Positions 33,272 to 43,903 are shown, counted from the first letter of the stretch. The stretch: 64,000 bases of DNA from Mycoplasma parvum str. Indiana (GCF_000477415.1 NC_022575.1:434001-498000); one strand, 5' to 3'. The notes: generated from the letters alone by a model not told the origin. Numbers and translations: made by a program.

Positions 33272-33472
33272 ATTACTATTTCCCACAAGAAAGATAAAAA
33301 ATCTTTAGAGGATTTTAAAGAAATAGTTAAAAATTATCAAAAAGAACATTCTAAAGAAACCTTAAAAATAATTTCAGAATTATTTATTAATTTGAATTAT
33401 CATGAAAAAAATTATGACTATTTTTTAGAAAATGCAAGCCAAATTATTGAAAAAATTAAAAATTTACAATAA
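33272..33472 (+). CDS. Small hypothetical protein, weak start
   Basis: An open frame of about 66 codons ending TAA at 33470-33472, highly charged and helical (KKDKKSLEDFKEIVKNYQ ... ENASQIIEKIKNL). It lies between the methyltransferase and the pseudouridine synthase, 31 bp before the latter and on the same strand. No ATG, GTG or TTG is available near the start; ATT codons at 33272 or 33278 are the first options. It vaguely resembles small exonuclease VII-type subunits in shape but not in sequence. May not be expressed. Confidence 0.4.
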   Translation: MTISHKKDKKSLEDFKEIVKNYQKEHSKETLKIISELFINLNYHEKNYDYFLENASQIIEKIKNLQ

Positions 33473-33503
33473 ACTAGATTTTTATTTAATGTTCTAAAAA
33501 ATA

Positions 33504-34514
33504 ATGAAAAATTATGAAGAATTAAAAATTACTGACTACAAATGAGAAGGATATACACTTTGAAAATATATTAAATTGCACTTTCCTTATTACACTAAAT
33601 TATTAATTATTAAAGAGTTAAGGCTTAAACATATTCTTTTAAATGATCAAATTTCATATTTCCAGTATAAATTACAATTTGGCGATATTATCAAAATTTA
33701 TTTATTACCTGATTTATCTAGCTTTAAAAAGAAAAAAAATAAACCACTAGAAAAAGAATATTTAAAACTTAATACTTCAATAAAATCGCAAATATTCTTT
33801 GAAAATGAAAACTTAATAATTGTTAATAAAAAAGCTAACCAAATAATTCAACCAGATTCTTCTAAAAAAAATTATTCTTTGGAAGAATTACTTCAAGCCT
33901 ATATAAAAACAATTGATTCAGAAAGTACTTATAGGCCTAAATTTATTCATAGATTAGATAGACCTGTTGAAGGTTTATTAATTGCAGCTAAAAATGCTAA
34001 AGCTCATTCAATTCTTTCTAAAGCAATTAGAGAAAGAAAAATTCAAAAATTTTATAAAGCAATTGTTTTAGGGAGCTTTCCTCTTAAAGAAATGCAATTA
34101 GAAAATTGAATTCTCGATAAATCAACCAAAGTTAAAGTTTTAGAGCGAGAAAATTATGGAACTAAATTCGCTATTTCTTTAGTTAAAGGAATTAAAAAAA
34201 CTCCTAACTATTCTATAGTAGAAATAAAGTTAGTTACTGGCAGAAAAAATCAAATTAGAGCGCAATTGGCACATTTAGGGCATCCAATTGCCGGAGACAG
34301 AAAATATTTCAATAAAAACTTAAAAAAACAATTTAAAGAAAAGGATTTTAATTGAAAAAAACAATTTTTAAGCTCTGAATCAATTGCTTTATTTTCTTAT
34401 AAATTAATTTTTGAAGATGAATTGGTTAAAGTATTAAACTTGGGGAAAAATACATTTGAACTCACAAAAGAGCCCAAAAATTGATCTTTTTGAATTAAAA
34501 GCTTAAGTTTTTAA
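33504..34514 (+). CDS. RluA-family pseudouridine synthase with S4-like N-terminus
   Basis: Converts uridine to pseudouridine in rRNA. Residues 1-70 resemble an S4 RNA-binding domain (LRLKHILLNDQISYFQYKLQFGD). The catalytic block FIHRLDRPVEGLLIAAKNAKA carries the active Asp; VTGRKNQIRAQLAHLGHPIAGDRKY is the C-terminal family block. 336 residues, typical of RluC/RluD. Its stop overlaps the stop of the convergent membrane-protein gene by 4 bp. Target site is not determined. Confidence 0.88.
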
Positions 34515-35113
34515 GCAACTTTTATCTTTTTTGAAGAATTCAAAAAATTTATATTTACAAAACTAGCTTTTTTTAAATTATTTTTTCTCCTATTGATAAA
34601 AAAATTTAAATAGAAATTTAAAAAAGTATTAATTAAAGGGACTTTCCCGAAAGCTTTAAATATCTCTTTATTTCTATTAAGCATCAAAAAATGGAATAAC
34701 AAAAAGAAAGCAAATATACCTCCAAGCATTGGAAAACATAAAGAATAACAAATAAATTTCAATTCTTTAAGTCCTTCTTTCGTAGCTACTGCAATATTCA
34801 ATAAAGAAAGAATTAAAGTAGCTATAAAAAGAATTACTAAAGCTACTCCGGAATAAATAAATATAGTTTCTCCTCAATGTTCTGATCTTCTTAAGCTATC
34901 AAAAAAACCCCCTCCTTGAGTTAAAAAATATTTATCTCAAACAGTTGGGCTTACAAAAAAGAAAATTTTTTCTATTATTGTTGTTGATTTCATATGTTGT
35001 GTTAGATGAATGCTTGAAAAACCTATTAATCAAATAAAAAAAGAAACAATTGAAAAATATCATGAAATTTCTAAAAATTTAATAGTTCATAAACTTAATC
35101 TTTTAATTTCGAT
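34511..35113 (-). CDS. Hypothetical membrane protein
   Basis: About 200 residues with three or four hydrophobic segments: one near the N-terminus (TIKFLEISWYFSIVSFFIWL), one around GVALVILFIATLIL, one around LGGIFAFFLLFHFLM. The C-terminus is basic. No family recognised. No ATG, GTG or TTG precedes the first membrane segment; ATC at 35113 or ATT at 35107 lies 5-11 bases after an AAGGAAG ribosome-site-like sequence. An internal ATG (34995) would lose the first segment. It follows ldh on the same strand. Confidence 0.55.
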
Positions 35114-35124
35114 TTCTTCCTTAT

Positions 35125-35139
35125 TCCCCCAACGGGGGA
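35125..35139 (-). terminator. Short G/C hairpin after ldh
   Basis: CCCCC and GGGGG (with one flanking A-T pair) around a 3-nt loop, 23 bp after the ldh stop. No strong T-run follows on the minus strand, so termination is uncertain; the following gene may still be co-transcribed. Confidence 0.4.
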
Positions 35140-35162
35140 TATAAGGAGTTATGAAAAAATTT

Positions 35163-36122
35163 TTAAATCAAGTCTCTAATTGAGTCAATATTTGAAGAAA
35201 TTATTTTAGCAGATTCAATCAATTTCTTCTCTTCTTTATCACTTAATGGAAAAACTATTATTTCTTTTATACCTTCTTTACCTACAATTGTAGGAAGTGC
35301 TAAAGTCACATTTGATAATCCATATTCACCATTCAATCCAACACTTAAAGGGAGAACTTCATTTGTATCATATATAAAAGCACTCAGAATTTTCGCTAAA
35401 GCTGCCCCAATTCCATAATGAGTAGCTCTTTTTCTAGAGATTATTTCATATGCTTTTCTTCTAACTTCTTTTTCTAATTTTTCTTCGTAATCAGAACAAC
35501 AGAAAGGTGAACCTTCAAAATGATCTTCTTCGCATCTATTAATCGTTCTCCCTCCAACTCTAATTTGAGAAAAAGTTACTAAGGAACTATCTCCATGTTC
35601 TCCCAATACATAGGCTCCTTCTATAGAATTTGGAGATACTTTAAGAGAAGTTGAAATTTTAATTAATAATCTGGAACTATCAAGCACTGTTCCGGAACCA
35701 ATAACTTTATTAGTTGGTAGGCCACTCATCTGTCTAAATGCATGTGTTAATACATCTACAGGATTAGAACAAATTAAAACAATTCCAGAAAAACCTGAAT
35801 CTTTAATTTTCTCAGCAATAACCCTTATTATTTCTACATTATCCCTAACCATTTGCAATCTTGTTTCTTCTGGTTTTTGAGGTCTTCCGGCAGTAATCAC
35901 AACATAGTCATAATCTTGCAAATCACAATAATCTATTGCCCTAACCTTTGATTGTGCTTTAAAAAATAATGTACTATCTTCTAAATCTAAAGCTTGACCT
36001 TTAGCTAATTCATTGTTGTAATCTATTATTCCATATTCACTTGCTAAATCTTGGTGAATAGCTGAATATAAGAAGGAGGAGCCCACAGCTCCACAGCCTA
36101 TTACAGCTACTTTTACAGCCAT
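35163..36122 (-). CDS. ldh: L-lactate dehydrogenase
   Basis: Regenerates NAD by reducing pyruvate. The Rossmann start VAVIGCGAVGSSFLYSAI, the active loop TAGRPQKPEETR, SNPVDVLTHAF and the catalytic LGEHGDSS are all present in order. The loop Gln (PQK) favours lactate over malate activity, where Arg is usual. 319 residues with ATG at 36122. It starts 44 bp from the divergent cysS. In this NAD-salvaging organism it is probably the main NADH sink of glycolysis. Confidence 0.95.
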   Translation of the reverse strand: MAVKVAVIGCGAVGSSFLYSAIHQDLASEYGIIDYNNELAKGQALDLEDSTLFFKAQSKVRAIDYCDLQDYDYVVITAGRPQKPEETRLQMVRDNVEIIRVIAEKIKDSGFSGIVLICSNPVDVLTHAFRQMSGLPTNKVIGSGTVLDSSRLLIKISTSLKVSPNSIEGAYVLGEHGDSSLVTFSQIRVGGRTINRCEEDHFEGSPFCCSDYEEKLEKEVRRKAYEIISRKRATHYGIGAALAKILSAFIYDTNEVLPLSVGLNGEYGLSNVTLALPTIVGKEGIKEIIVFPLSDKEEKKLIESAKIISSNIDSIRDLI

Positions 36123-36165
36123 TTTTTATTTAAATTAATTTTATAAAAATTAAGCAATAAATACC

Positions 36166-37464
36166 TTGAATCTCTTACTTTTTGATTCACTTTCTAAAAG
36201 TAAAAAAAGTATTTCTAAAGAAAAATTTATCTCTATTTATCTTTGCGGGCCTACTCTTTATAACTATTTACATATAGGTAATCTAAGACCTATAGTTATT
36301 TTTGATTTCTTAATTAGATATTTAAGGATAAAAAAATATCCTTACAAATATGTTCAAAATTTAACAGATATAGATGAAAAAATTCTTTTAAAAGCTCATA
36401 AAGAAAAAAAAACAGTTCAAGAGGTTACTGATCAATATACTGAATCTTTCCTTAATATATTGAAAAATTTAAATATAGTTTTTCCAGATAATTTGCCCAA
36501 AGTAAGTGCTCATATGAAAAATATTCACTTTCATATTGCTGCGCTTTTAAAAAAGAAAAAAGCAATATGAGATAAAAAAACCCAAACTATTAAATTTTTA
36601 AGCTCTACAAAATCAAAAAATTTAAGTTATTTTTCAGGAAATGATGTTTCTAAAGAAGAAAGTTGTTTTGCTTTATGAAAAGAAAATAATAATACTCCTA
36701 TTTCTTATCCCTCTCCTTGATTTCCTGGAATACCCGGATGACATATAGAATGTTTTTCAATGATAGATGAAAATTTTGAAGTGCCGATTACCATTCATGG
36801 AGGAGGAGTTGATTTGAAATTCCCCCATCACGAAAATGAGAATTTATTGTGCAGATTTTGACATAAAAAGGATTTAGCAAAAATTTGAGTTCATGTGGGA
36901 CAAGTTTTGAATGAAGAAGGAAAACTTTCTAAATCAAGCAATTATAGCTTAACTGTTGAAGATTGCGCTTCACAATTTTCTTGAAATTTCCTAAGATATC
37001 TTTTTATGAAAGTTGGATATCAAAAACCCTTTACAATAGATCAAGAACTTTTATCTTCTTATTGAGCTGAATGAAAGGGTTATTTGTCAGCTTTAAATTA
37101 TGCTGAAATTATTTTGTTGAATAGTAGTCATGCTTTGATATCAGATGAGCAAGAAGAAGTGCAACCAGATGAAATATTGCTCCACCATTTGGAGAATGAT
37201 CTCAATTTGCCTGAACTTCTTTCTTGATTAGAGGATTTAAAAAAATCTTTATTAAATGCTATTAAAGCTTCTAAATACCAAGAAATTTATTTTTATTGAA
37301 AAAAAATAAAAAATAATTTGGAACTGCTTGGCTTTACCATAGAAAATATGTCTAGAGAAGATATAAAGGAAGCTAATCAATGATTAGAACTAATTGAACA
37401 AAAAGATTATAAAAAAGCAGATAAATTAAGAGCTAAATTAATAGAAAAAGGAATTCTTCCTTAA
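36166..37464 (+). CDS. cysS: Cysteinyl-tRNA synthetase
   Basis: Class I enzyme charging tRNA-Cys. [19 protein letters not shown] gives the first zinc Cys and the HIGH-like HIGN motif; [25 protein letters not shown] supply the other zinc ligands; GKLSKSSNY is the KMSKS motif. 432 residues, rather short for the family. TTG start at 36166; no ATG is in frame upstream. The gene is followed 3 bp later by the SpoU methyltransferase, an arrangement common in Firmicutes (cysS-rlmB). Confidence 0.93.
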
Positions 37465-37467
37465 AGA

Positions 37468-38229
37468 ATGATTAATTTAAAAAAACAATTAATGCTTAAT
37501 GGAAAAAAAAGTGTTTTAGAAATTCTTAAAGATAATTCTTTAAGAAAATTAATTCAACATATTTATTTAACTAATAATCAAACTAATTTAATTTCAATGT
37601 GTAAATCTCTTAATATCCCATACTCAATACAGAATCCAGCTTGATTAAAAGCTCTTAAAAAAGAATTTGATTCTAAATACTCTAATGTTTTTGCAGTTTT
37701 GAACTCCAAACCACAATTATCTTTTGAAGAATTTAAGAAAATCCTTTTAATAAAAGAAAAAACACCTAACTTATTACTTATGGTAGAAAGAATTCAAGAT
37801 CCTTACAATTTTGGCGCTATTATTAGAACTTGTTTGGCTGCTGGAATAAATTACTTAATTTATTCCTCTTCAAATAACACAAAATTGAATAATATTGTTT
37901 TGAAAACTTCTCAAGGATATGCCCTAAAAATGCAATTAATTCAAGTAAAAGATCTTTCAAAAGCTCTTCAAGAGCTTAAAAAATTAAATTTTTTAAGTTA
38001 CGCTGCCTCTCTTAGAGAGCCTTCTAAAAATTATTTTTCTATGAAATTTCACGATAGAACAATTATTGTTTTAGGGAATGAAGGCTTTGGAATTTCTCCT
38101 AAACTAGAAGAACATATAGATTATAGAATTAAAATTCCTATGCACAACAATATTGAATCTTTAAACGTTTCTGTTGCTAATGGAATTCTTATTTATGAAG
38201 TATTAAGACAACAGACTTTAAAAAAATAA
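37468..38229 (+). CDS. SpoU/TrmH-family RNA 2'-O-methyltransferase
   Basis: The C-terminal knotted domain has LLLMVERIQDPYNFGAIIRT (motif 1, with the catalytic N..G..R), TIIVLGNEGFGIS (motif 2) and IPMHNNIESLNVSVANGILIYE (motif 3). The N-terminal 80 residues fit the substrate-binding domain of RlmB-type enzymes. 253 residues. It lies directly after cysS, which fits RlmB (23S rRNA Gm2251), but the exact target is an inference. Confidence 0.88.
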
Positions 38230-38260
38230 AAAAATTTTTAAATAAATTGTAAATTTTTCA

Positions 38261-38289
38261 AATTAATTGGGCTTTCAGCCCAATTAATT
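38261..38289. terminator. Bidirectional terminator, 13-bp stem
   Basis: A perfect 13-bp stem (38261-38273 with 38277-38289) around TTC, rich in A/T outside a GGGCT/AGCCC core. It lies between two convergent genes and can serve both. AT-rich DNA without a gene follows to 38461. Confidence 0.75.
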
Positions 38290-38461
38290 GGCAATTATTA
38301 GCTAATTGTTAGATAATTATTTTTATAAATTTTCATAAAAATTGTGCTTAAATTCATTTCCTACTCTAAAATCAATAAACAAAAATTTAATGAATTTAAA
38401 AAAAATAAAAAATATATCTTGACTTAATTTCTTAAAAAATTTTTAAAAACATAATTTTTAT

Positions 38462-39516
38462 TTAAACCTCTTTTACATCTAATTTTTCCTTCATTTCATT
38501 TATTAATCTCAAAGCTATTTTTGCACTTACTTTGGCCTCTACATTTTCTCTAACTGTTTGAAAAATTTTGGCTGATGACGCTGCATCAGCCTCACATCTT
38601 TGGCGAAATCTATAACTTCCCCAACAATCTCCTCGAAAGCCATTTCTTTTAATTTCGGTAGAAAATTTATCTCACTTTACAGCTTCATTTCTTGCTGTAG
38701 ATAAATAATCAGTTTCTAATAAAACAGAAAATGGATCATGATTTTGATTATTAGGTTTTATTTTGAGATATTGACCAAAACCAACCTTTTCTGAATTATT
38801 TCAACCAATATCATTAAGAGCTTGAAGCACTTTTTGTTTATCGCTCGGAATTTTACTATCAATTTTTTTGTAACCTGAATCATTAACTACTTCTTCTAAT
38901 ATTTTCAAAAACTGAGCACCATCCCCTTTTAATGTAGAAAACACTTTATAATAAGTAAACAAAGCCTTTCTTTGATTTACAGTTGGAGGAACTACTTTTT
39001 GTTGTTCGATAACATTTCCTAAATCACTATGGTTTTCTCAATCTTTAACTTGCTCAATAGCTTCTTTAAAACTTGTTGTCAGATTATTTAATTCTTTTTG
39101 AGAATTTAACAATTTTGTTTCAGATTCAACTTTAATTACTGATAAATCACTTTCTTTTCCCATTTCTTTATTAATTTTTGTGACTTTATCTTGTATACTG
39201 GACAGTTTATATTTGTTATCTTCGTTTTTTTCCAAAAAAGTTTTTGAATAAGAACTCAACTTACTTATTCCTTCAGAATAAGTTGAAAGATTATTTACTG
39301 ATGATTTTTCATTTAATGCTTTAATTGTGGAACTTTTTAAATTTAAAGTACTTTCTTTAGTCTTAAGATCCTTCAGAGGGGTTATTTTGCCCCCCCCACT
39401 GCAGAAATGTTGAAAGATAGGGAATCTAAATTATTTCCACTGGGCAACAAAAAATAAACTAAATTGCTGCCAGCTAATACGGGGAATAAAAAATAAATTC
39501 CATATTTATATCTCAA
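38462..39516 (-). pseudogene. Secreted or anchored protein gene switched off by a G8 run (frame broken)
   Basis: A TTG start at 39516, preceded by AAGGAT at good spacing, opens a signal-like N-terminus (RYKYGIYFLFPVLAGSNLVY) and 44 residues ending VGGAK and a stop just after eight G (39397-39390). The rest of the protein, KITPLKDLKTKESTLNL onward to 38462, is one base out of frame and open for about 310 codons. Nine (or six) G would fuse the two into a product of about 351 residues. The body is helical and charged, with a C-terminal half ending LINEMKEKLDVKEV. Function unknown. Confidence 0.82.
39390..39397 (-). repeat. G8 homopolymer breaking the 38462-39516 gene
   Basis: Eight C on the given strand. 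The frames before and after the run differ by one base, so its length decides whether the full protein is made. Confidence 0.92.
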
Positions 39517-40134
39517 AATAATCCTTAGTTAAATTATTAAATTATTGCACTTAATTTTTTAAATTAGTTTTTTTAACAATAAATCTTTTTAATTTAATTA
39601 AAGAATTTCTAACTTTTCATCAAAAATTCTATTTAGCAAATCTTTTTTAGTGTTATCTAATATTTCTATTTTTGACTGTAAATTTTCAATTTTTAATTGA
39701 ATATTTTCACAAATATTATTGAATTTTTCTAAAGTTTTGTCATCAGGAATTATTATTTTCAATTCCAGTAATTTAGGAAGTCTTAATCTTTTAGTTATTG
39801 TGACTACTGCTGTTTTTTCTAAAATTGTCAAATTTGACTTAATTGTTTCTGATAAAAGATAAAAAAATCTATTTTCTTTTGGAGAAATTATGAAACATTC
39901 AGGAGTTGCTTCAAATTTACCTCTGTATAAATTCATTACAAATTTACCTGTATCAGTTATTAGTATTGCATTCTTATCATAGGAATATTGATAACTTTTA
40001 AAAAGATTTTTTCCAGAAGATGAAAAAAATGGATATTTTCCATTTTTATTTGAAGATTTAATTGATTTTTTACCTTTTTTAAATATTCCAATTTTTTCGA
40101 GTTTTTGATATTGTCAATCACTAGAAAATCTTTT

Positions 40135-40146
40135 CTCTCTCTCTCT
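40135..40146 (-). repeat. (AG)6 dinucleotide repeat inside hsdS
   Basis: Six CT units on the given strand (AG in the coding strand) at the junction of the first conserved helix and the second recognition domain. Frames on the two sides are offset; (AG)5 or (AG)8 would restore a full-length HsdS. Confidence 0.92.
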
Positions 40147-40309
40147 GGTTCATAAACTATGAAATTATTGCTTGGAAACCTTAGATTCACAAATCACTCT
40201 TTGAAAATAGAAGTTCTAATATTCTGAAGCACTTCTATTCATCTTTCACTATTTCCAATTAATTCATCATAGGAAGAAAGGATATTTCCAATTTTTTGTT
40301 GAATATCAT

Positions 40310-40317
40310 GGGGGGGG
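40310..40317 (-). repeat. C8 homopolymer in the first half of hsdS
   Basis: Eight G on the given strand, eight C in the coding strand, encoding Pro-Pro in FPCPPHDIQQ. The frame is open at this length. Confidence 0.92.
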
Positions 40318-40924
40318 CAAGGGAATTTGATAGATAGCAATTTAGAAAGGGTTAAATGAGGTTGAGCAGTAGATGATTTAGCTAGTTTCATTAATTTTTC
40401 TTTCATTTTCGGATAATCAAAACAATATTTAATGAACTTAGGATCAGAAATTCCTTCATAAGAATTAAATCCGTATAAGTTTGGAGAAAGGCAAGCTGAA
40501 AAATTTAAAATAGCTGAATCGCCTGCAGAATTCCCACATCCAACCACACAAATAGTATTTTCAGAGAATAATTTACTTTGTTTTAATCCTTTTGAGTTGT
40601 AATATTTATTGCATTTCAAAATTTTTAAATAATTGCTGTCACTCACTTCCTTGCAACAAACTAAAGGAATATTTCCTTGACAAAATAAAGAAGGATCGCA
40701 ATTAGGTTTATGATTTGCAATTCCTCTTTCTATTTTTACTAATTTATCTAAAGTTGTTAATTCTCACTTATTTTTGTGACAAAACATAACTAAATTAATT
40801 TAAAATTTTTTCCACTTTCTTCCCCAGAAGGGGAAACAAGAAAAAATTTACTTAATAAATAAAAAAATAATTTTCTTGCTCTTCCCTATAATCCTCTATC
40901 TTGTAACTATAAAACTACTTAATT

Positions 40925-40947
40925 AATTTCCCCTTTTAAGGGAAATT
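40925..40947 (-). terminator. Terminator-like hairpin after rplA
   Basis: AATTTCCC (40925-40932) pairs with GGGAAATT (40940-40947), seven bases after the rplA stop. A second weak hairpin (TTCCCC/GGGGAA) lies near 40820-40832 upstream of hsdS. Confidence 0.6.
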
Positions 40948-40953
40948 TAAGAA

Positions 40954-41589
40954 TTATATAAAAGCTTTACTATCTAATTTAAAAGACTTTCCCATTGTTG
41001 AAGAAAAAGATATTTTTTTAATGTAATTCTTTTTAATAGAAGCTGGTTTTTTACTTTTAATTAATTTCAAAAGATAATCAAAATTTTCTACTAATTGATC
41101 AATTTCAAAATCAACTCTACCTATACTTAAATGAACATTCCCTCCTGAATCATTTCGTAAAACTTTTTGACCAGCTCTAAATTTTTGTACAGTGGAAATA
41201 GTATCTTGAACTAAAGTTCCTTCTTTTACTGAAGGTAATAAACCTTTAGGTCCAAGAATTTTCCCCAATACTAAAAGTTTAGGCATGCAACTTTGTGCTG
41301 AAATAATTAAATCAAAATCTAATCAACCAGATCTAATCTTGTCGATTATATCTTCATTTCCTAAATAGTCAATGTTATATTTTTCTTTATCTGATTCACC
41401 TAATTTATCATCAAAAACCAACAATTTTAAGGGTCTTTTAATTACTGGATGAGGTAATAAATAATTTAATTTAATATTTTGATCATTTTTTTTGGAATGT
41501 ATAGATAAGTGGAAAACTACATCTATACTTTCAACAAAAGAATCTTTCTTATTATTTTTTATCTCATTTAATATTTCTTTTAATTCCAT
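40954..41589 (-). CDS. rplA: 50S ribosomal protein L1
   Basis: L1 forms the L1 stalk and represses its own operon in many bacteria. SFVESIDVVFHLSIHSKK, the LPH segment, KLLVLGKILGPKGLLPSVKEG and the C-terminal KKNYIKKISFSSTMG follow the family order. 211 residues, slightly short. ATG overlaps the rplK stop by one base (TAATG), showing translational coupling. Confidence 0.95.
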
Positions 41590-42008
41590 TATTCTTGAGA
41601 AACTTTAATTCCCATTTGTTTAGCTGTTCCCAAAATCATTGCTACCATACTTTCAAGAGAAGTTGTATTGGAATCAACTAATTTATATTTTGCAATTTCT
41701 TCAATTTGCGAAAGAGTTAAAGTTTTCACTATTTCTTTATTAGGGGCAGATGCTCCTTTTTCGATTTGAGCAGCTTTTTTTAATAAAACAGCTGTAGGTG
41801 TTGTTTTTACTTTAAATTTGAAAGCTTTAGTAGGTAAAATTTCTATCTCAACTGGAACTCTTTCTCCCATTCTATCACTAGTTTTTTCATTAAATTCCTT
41901 TGAAAATTGCACCATATTAATGCCTAAACTAGCTAAAGCTGGACCAGGCTTTGCTTGTCCGCCAGTTAATTCTAACTTAGCTATTCTATTTCTTGTTTTA
42001 AAAAACAT
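41589..42008 (-). CDS. rplK: 50S ribosomal protein L11
   Basis: L11 sits at the GTPase-associated centre. AKLELTGGQAKPGPALASLG and INMVQFSKEFNEKT, then KTTPTAVLLKKAAQIEKG, and the C-terminal VAMILGTAKQMGIKV are diagnostic. 139 residues, complete. The N-terminus lacks the usual first strand's extra residues but is otherwise normal. Its stop overlaps the rplA start, and it begins one base from the rpmA stop. Confidence 0.96.
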   Translation of the reverse strand: MFFKTRNRIAKLELTGGQAKPGPALASLGINMVQFSKEFNEKTSDRMGERVPVEIEILPTKAFKFKVKTTPTAVLLKKAAQIEKGASAPNKEIVKTLTLSQIEEIAKYKLVDSNTTSLESMVAMILGTAKQMGIKVSQE

Positions 42009-42271
42009 TAATCTTTTTTTAATTCTTCAACTCTAACTTTTGTTTTATTTCCTTTAAAAGAAAAATATTTAACTATTCCAGTTACTTGTGCATATAAAGT
42101 ATGATCTTTTCCCATTCCAACATTTTCTCCAGGATGGATTTTTTTACCCCTTTGTCTATAAATAATTGAACCAGCTTGAGCCAATTGACCATCACTTAAT
42201 TTAGCTCCTAAATATTTAGGAGCTGAATCTCTTCCATTTTTAGTTGAACCTACTCCTTTTTTGGAAGCCAT
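42008..42271 (-). CDS. rpmA: 50S ribosomal protein L27
   Basis: L27 reaches into the peptidyl-transferase centre. The start [16 protein letters not shown], then [40 protein letters not shown] are family blocks. 87 residues. Many Firmicutes and mycoplasma L27 proteins begin with a cleavable N-terminal peptide; here translation seems to begin directly at MASKKG. The stop shares one base with rplK's ATG (42008). Confidence 0.96.
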   Translation of the reverse strand: MASKKGVGSTKNGRDSAPKYLGAKLSDGQLAQAGSIIYRQRGKKIHPGENVGMGKDHTLYAQVTGIVKYFSFKGNKTKVRVEELKKD

Positions 42272-42274
42272 TAA

Positions 42275-42505
42275 TTATTTTTGTTCAATCATTATTAATT
42301 TATATTTTTCTGGAAATTTACGTTTTAAATATTTCAAAAGCCTTCTTCTTTGAGATAATAATTTAAATAAAGCAGTTTTACAATAATAATCTTTTTTATT
42401 TATTTTTAAATGTTGTTGCAATTTTTGTATTCTCTCTCAAAGTAATCTAAGCTGGAAAACACTATCTCCGCAATTAACAACAACTTGTTTTTCTTTATTT
42501 TCCAT
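42275..42505 (-). CDS. rpsO: 30S ribosomal protein S15
   Basis: S15 binds 16S rRNA early in assembly. GDSVFQLRLLWERIQKLQQH, LKINKKDYYCKTALFKLLSQ and RRRLLKYLKRKFPEKYKLI match the family helices (consensus 'HLK.HKKDHHSRRGL..LV..RR.LL.YLK'). 76 residues with one TGA Trp; the first helix of normal S15 (about 10 residues) is missing. ATG at 42505. It precedes rpmA by 3 bp. Confidence 0.88.
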
Positions 42506-42529
42506 TATTTATTATTACTAATTATTAGT

Positions 42530-43825
42530 TTATTTAATAAATATACTTTCCTCTTTATGTTTTCCAAAAGAAATAATTGAAACTTTTATATTTAAATAAT
42601 TTTCTATGAAAGACACAAAGTCTTTAAATTCAAGAGAAAAATCTTCATATTTCTTAATTTTTGAGTAATCTTCTTTTCATGCTTTAAATTCTTTATAGTT
42701 TAATTTAATTTCATTTTTTTCAGCTAAGTAATTTGCTTCGGGAAATAATAATTCCCTGCCATTTAAATCTTGATATCCTACACAAACTTTTATTTTTTCA
42801 AAACCATTAAATACATCCACTAAAGTTAGAATAATTTCATCAATTCCTATTACTTGAATGGAATATTTCAAAGCATTTAAATCTAATCAACCTATTCTTC
42901 TTGCTCTAGCTGTATTAGAACCATACTCATGCCCCCTCTCTCTTATTATTTCTACCAATTCTTGTTCATCATCACTCAATTCAGTTAATAGAAGTCCCTC
43001 TCCAACTCTGGTAGTATAAACTTTCACTACCCCTATTATTTTTTGAATAGTTTTGGGAGAAAAATAAGCACCGTGAGTAAAAGCGCTAGCTATATTAGAA
43101 GAAGTTACAAAAGGATAAGTGCCCAAATCAATATCTAATAATAAGCCTTGACTACCTTCCAACAAAAAAGAAACTTTTTCTTTTCTTTTTTCAGTAATAA
43201 AAGAGTAATAATCTATCAAATAAGGCTTTAATAATTGAATTAATTTATTGTATTTTTGAGATACTTCCTGAGGAAGAAAAGGGGAAAAGCCATTTTTTTC
43301 AAAAATAGGATTTTTTAATTGCAAATTTAAGCTAAGCTTTCTATTCAATTTTTCAATATCAAATAAATCAATTAATTTCATTCCAATTCTTGCATTTTTA
43401 TCTGCGTAAGCTGGACCAATTCCTTTTAAAGTACTTCCTATTTTAGAATTTCCTCTAAGCTTTTCACATAATTTGTCTCATTCTATATGAAAATCAAAAA
43501 TTACATTAGCTTGATTAGAAATAAATAATTTGCCCTTTAAGCTCTCGCCCTTAATTTTTTCAATACTTTCTATTTCTTCTAATAATAATGCTGGATTAAC
43601 AACCACTCCAGGAGCAATTATTGCAGAACTATTAAATATTCCAGAAGGAATACTTCTTAAAACACATTTTTTTCCATTATGATAAACAGTATGACCAGCA
43701 TTATCTCCTCCTTGATATCTAACTACATAGTCAAAAGAAGAAGATAATAAATCAACAATTTTTCCTTTGCCTTCATCCCCGAATTGAAGGCCAATAACAA
43801 CTACTATATTTCCTTCTCTGTTCAT
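42530..43825 (-). CDS. purA: Adenylosuccinate synthetase
   Basis: Makes adenylosuccinate from IMP, GTP and Asp, the first step to AMP. VVVIGLQFGDEGKGKIVDLLS is the GTP-site P-loop; YQGGDNAGHTVYHNGKK, LKGIGPAYADKNARIG, FLLEGSQGLLLDIDLGTYPF and the basic GSNTARARRIG are family blocks. 431 residues, complete. The purB partner is not in the window. It lies 78 bp after tuf across a 12-bp hairpin. Confidence 0.95.
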
Positions 43826-43858
43826 TAATTTAAAACAAAATCATTCTTTTTAAACTTC

Positions 43859-43885
43859 CTTTTTCTCCTTTTTAAGGAGAAAAAG
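43859..43885 (-). terminator. 12-bp hairpin after tuf
   Basis: A perfect 12-bp stem (43859-43870 with 43874-43885) and 3-nt loop, 19 bp after the tuf stop and 33 bp before purA. The stem bases end in A/T runs rather than a free T-run. Confidence 0.7.
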
Positions 43886-43903
43886 TTAAAAAGTTCTAAC
43901 TGT

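Larger units (their letters stand above)
39598..40787 (-). pseudogene. hsdS: Type I restriction specificity subunit HsdS, phase-variable and now out of frame
   Basis: HsdS has two target-recognition domains, each followed by a conserved helix. The first half (40787-39960, 275 residues) starts MFCHKNKWELTTLDKLVKI and includes the spacer FPCPPHDIQQKIGNIL. It stops early after an (AG)6 repeat at 40135-40146. The second half (recognition domain with KSSNKNGKYPFFSSSGK, then the coil KFNNICENIQLKIENLQSK) continues in another frame to 39598. Five or eight AG units would join them. A C8 run (40310-40317) is in frame in the first spacer. hsdM and hsdR are not in the window. Confidence 0.9.

Noticed and set aside
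42008-42036. Plus-strand frame over rplK
   Set aside because: It is the complement of a clear L11 gene.
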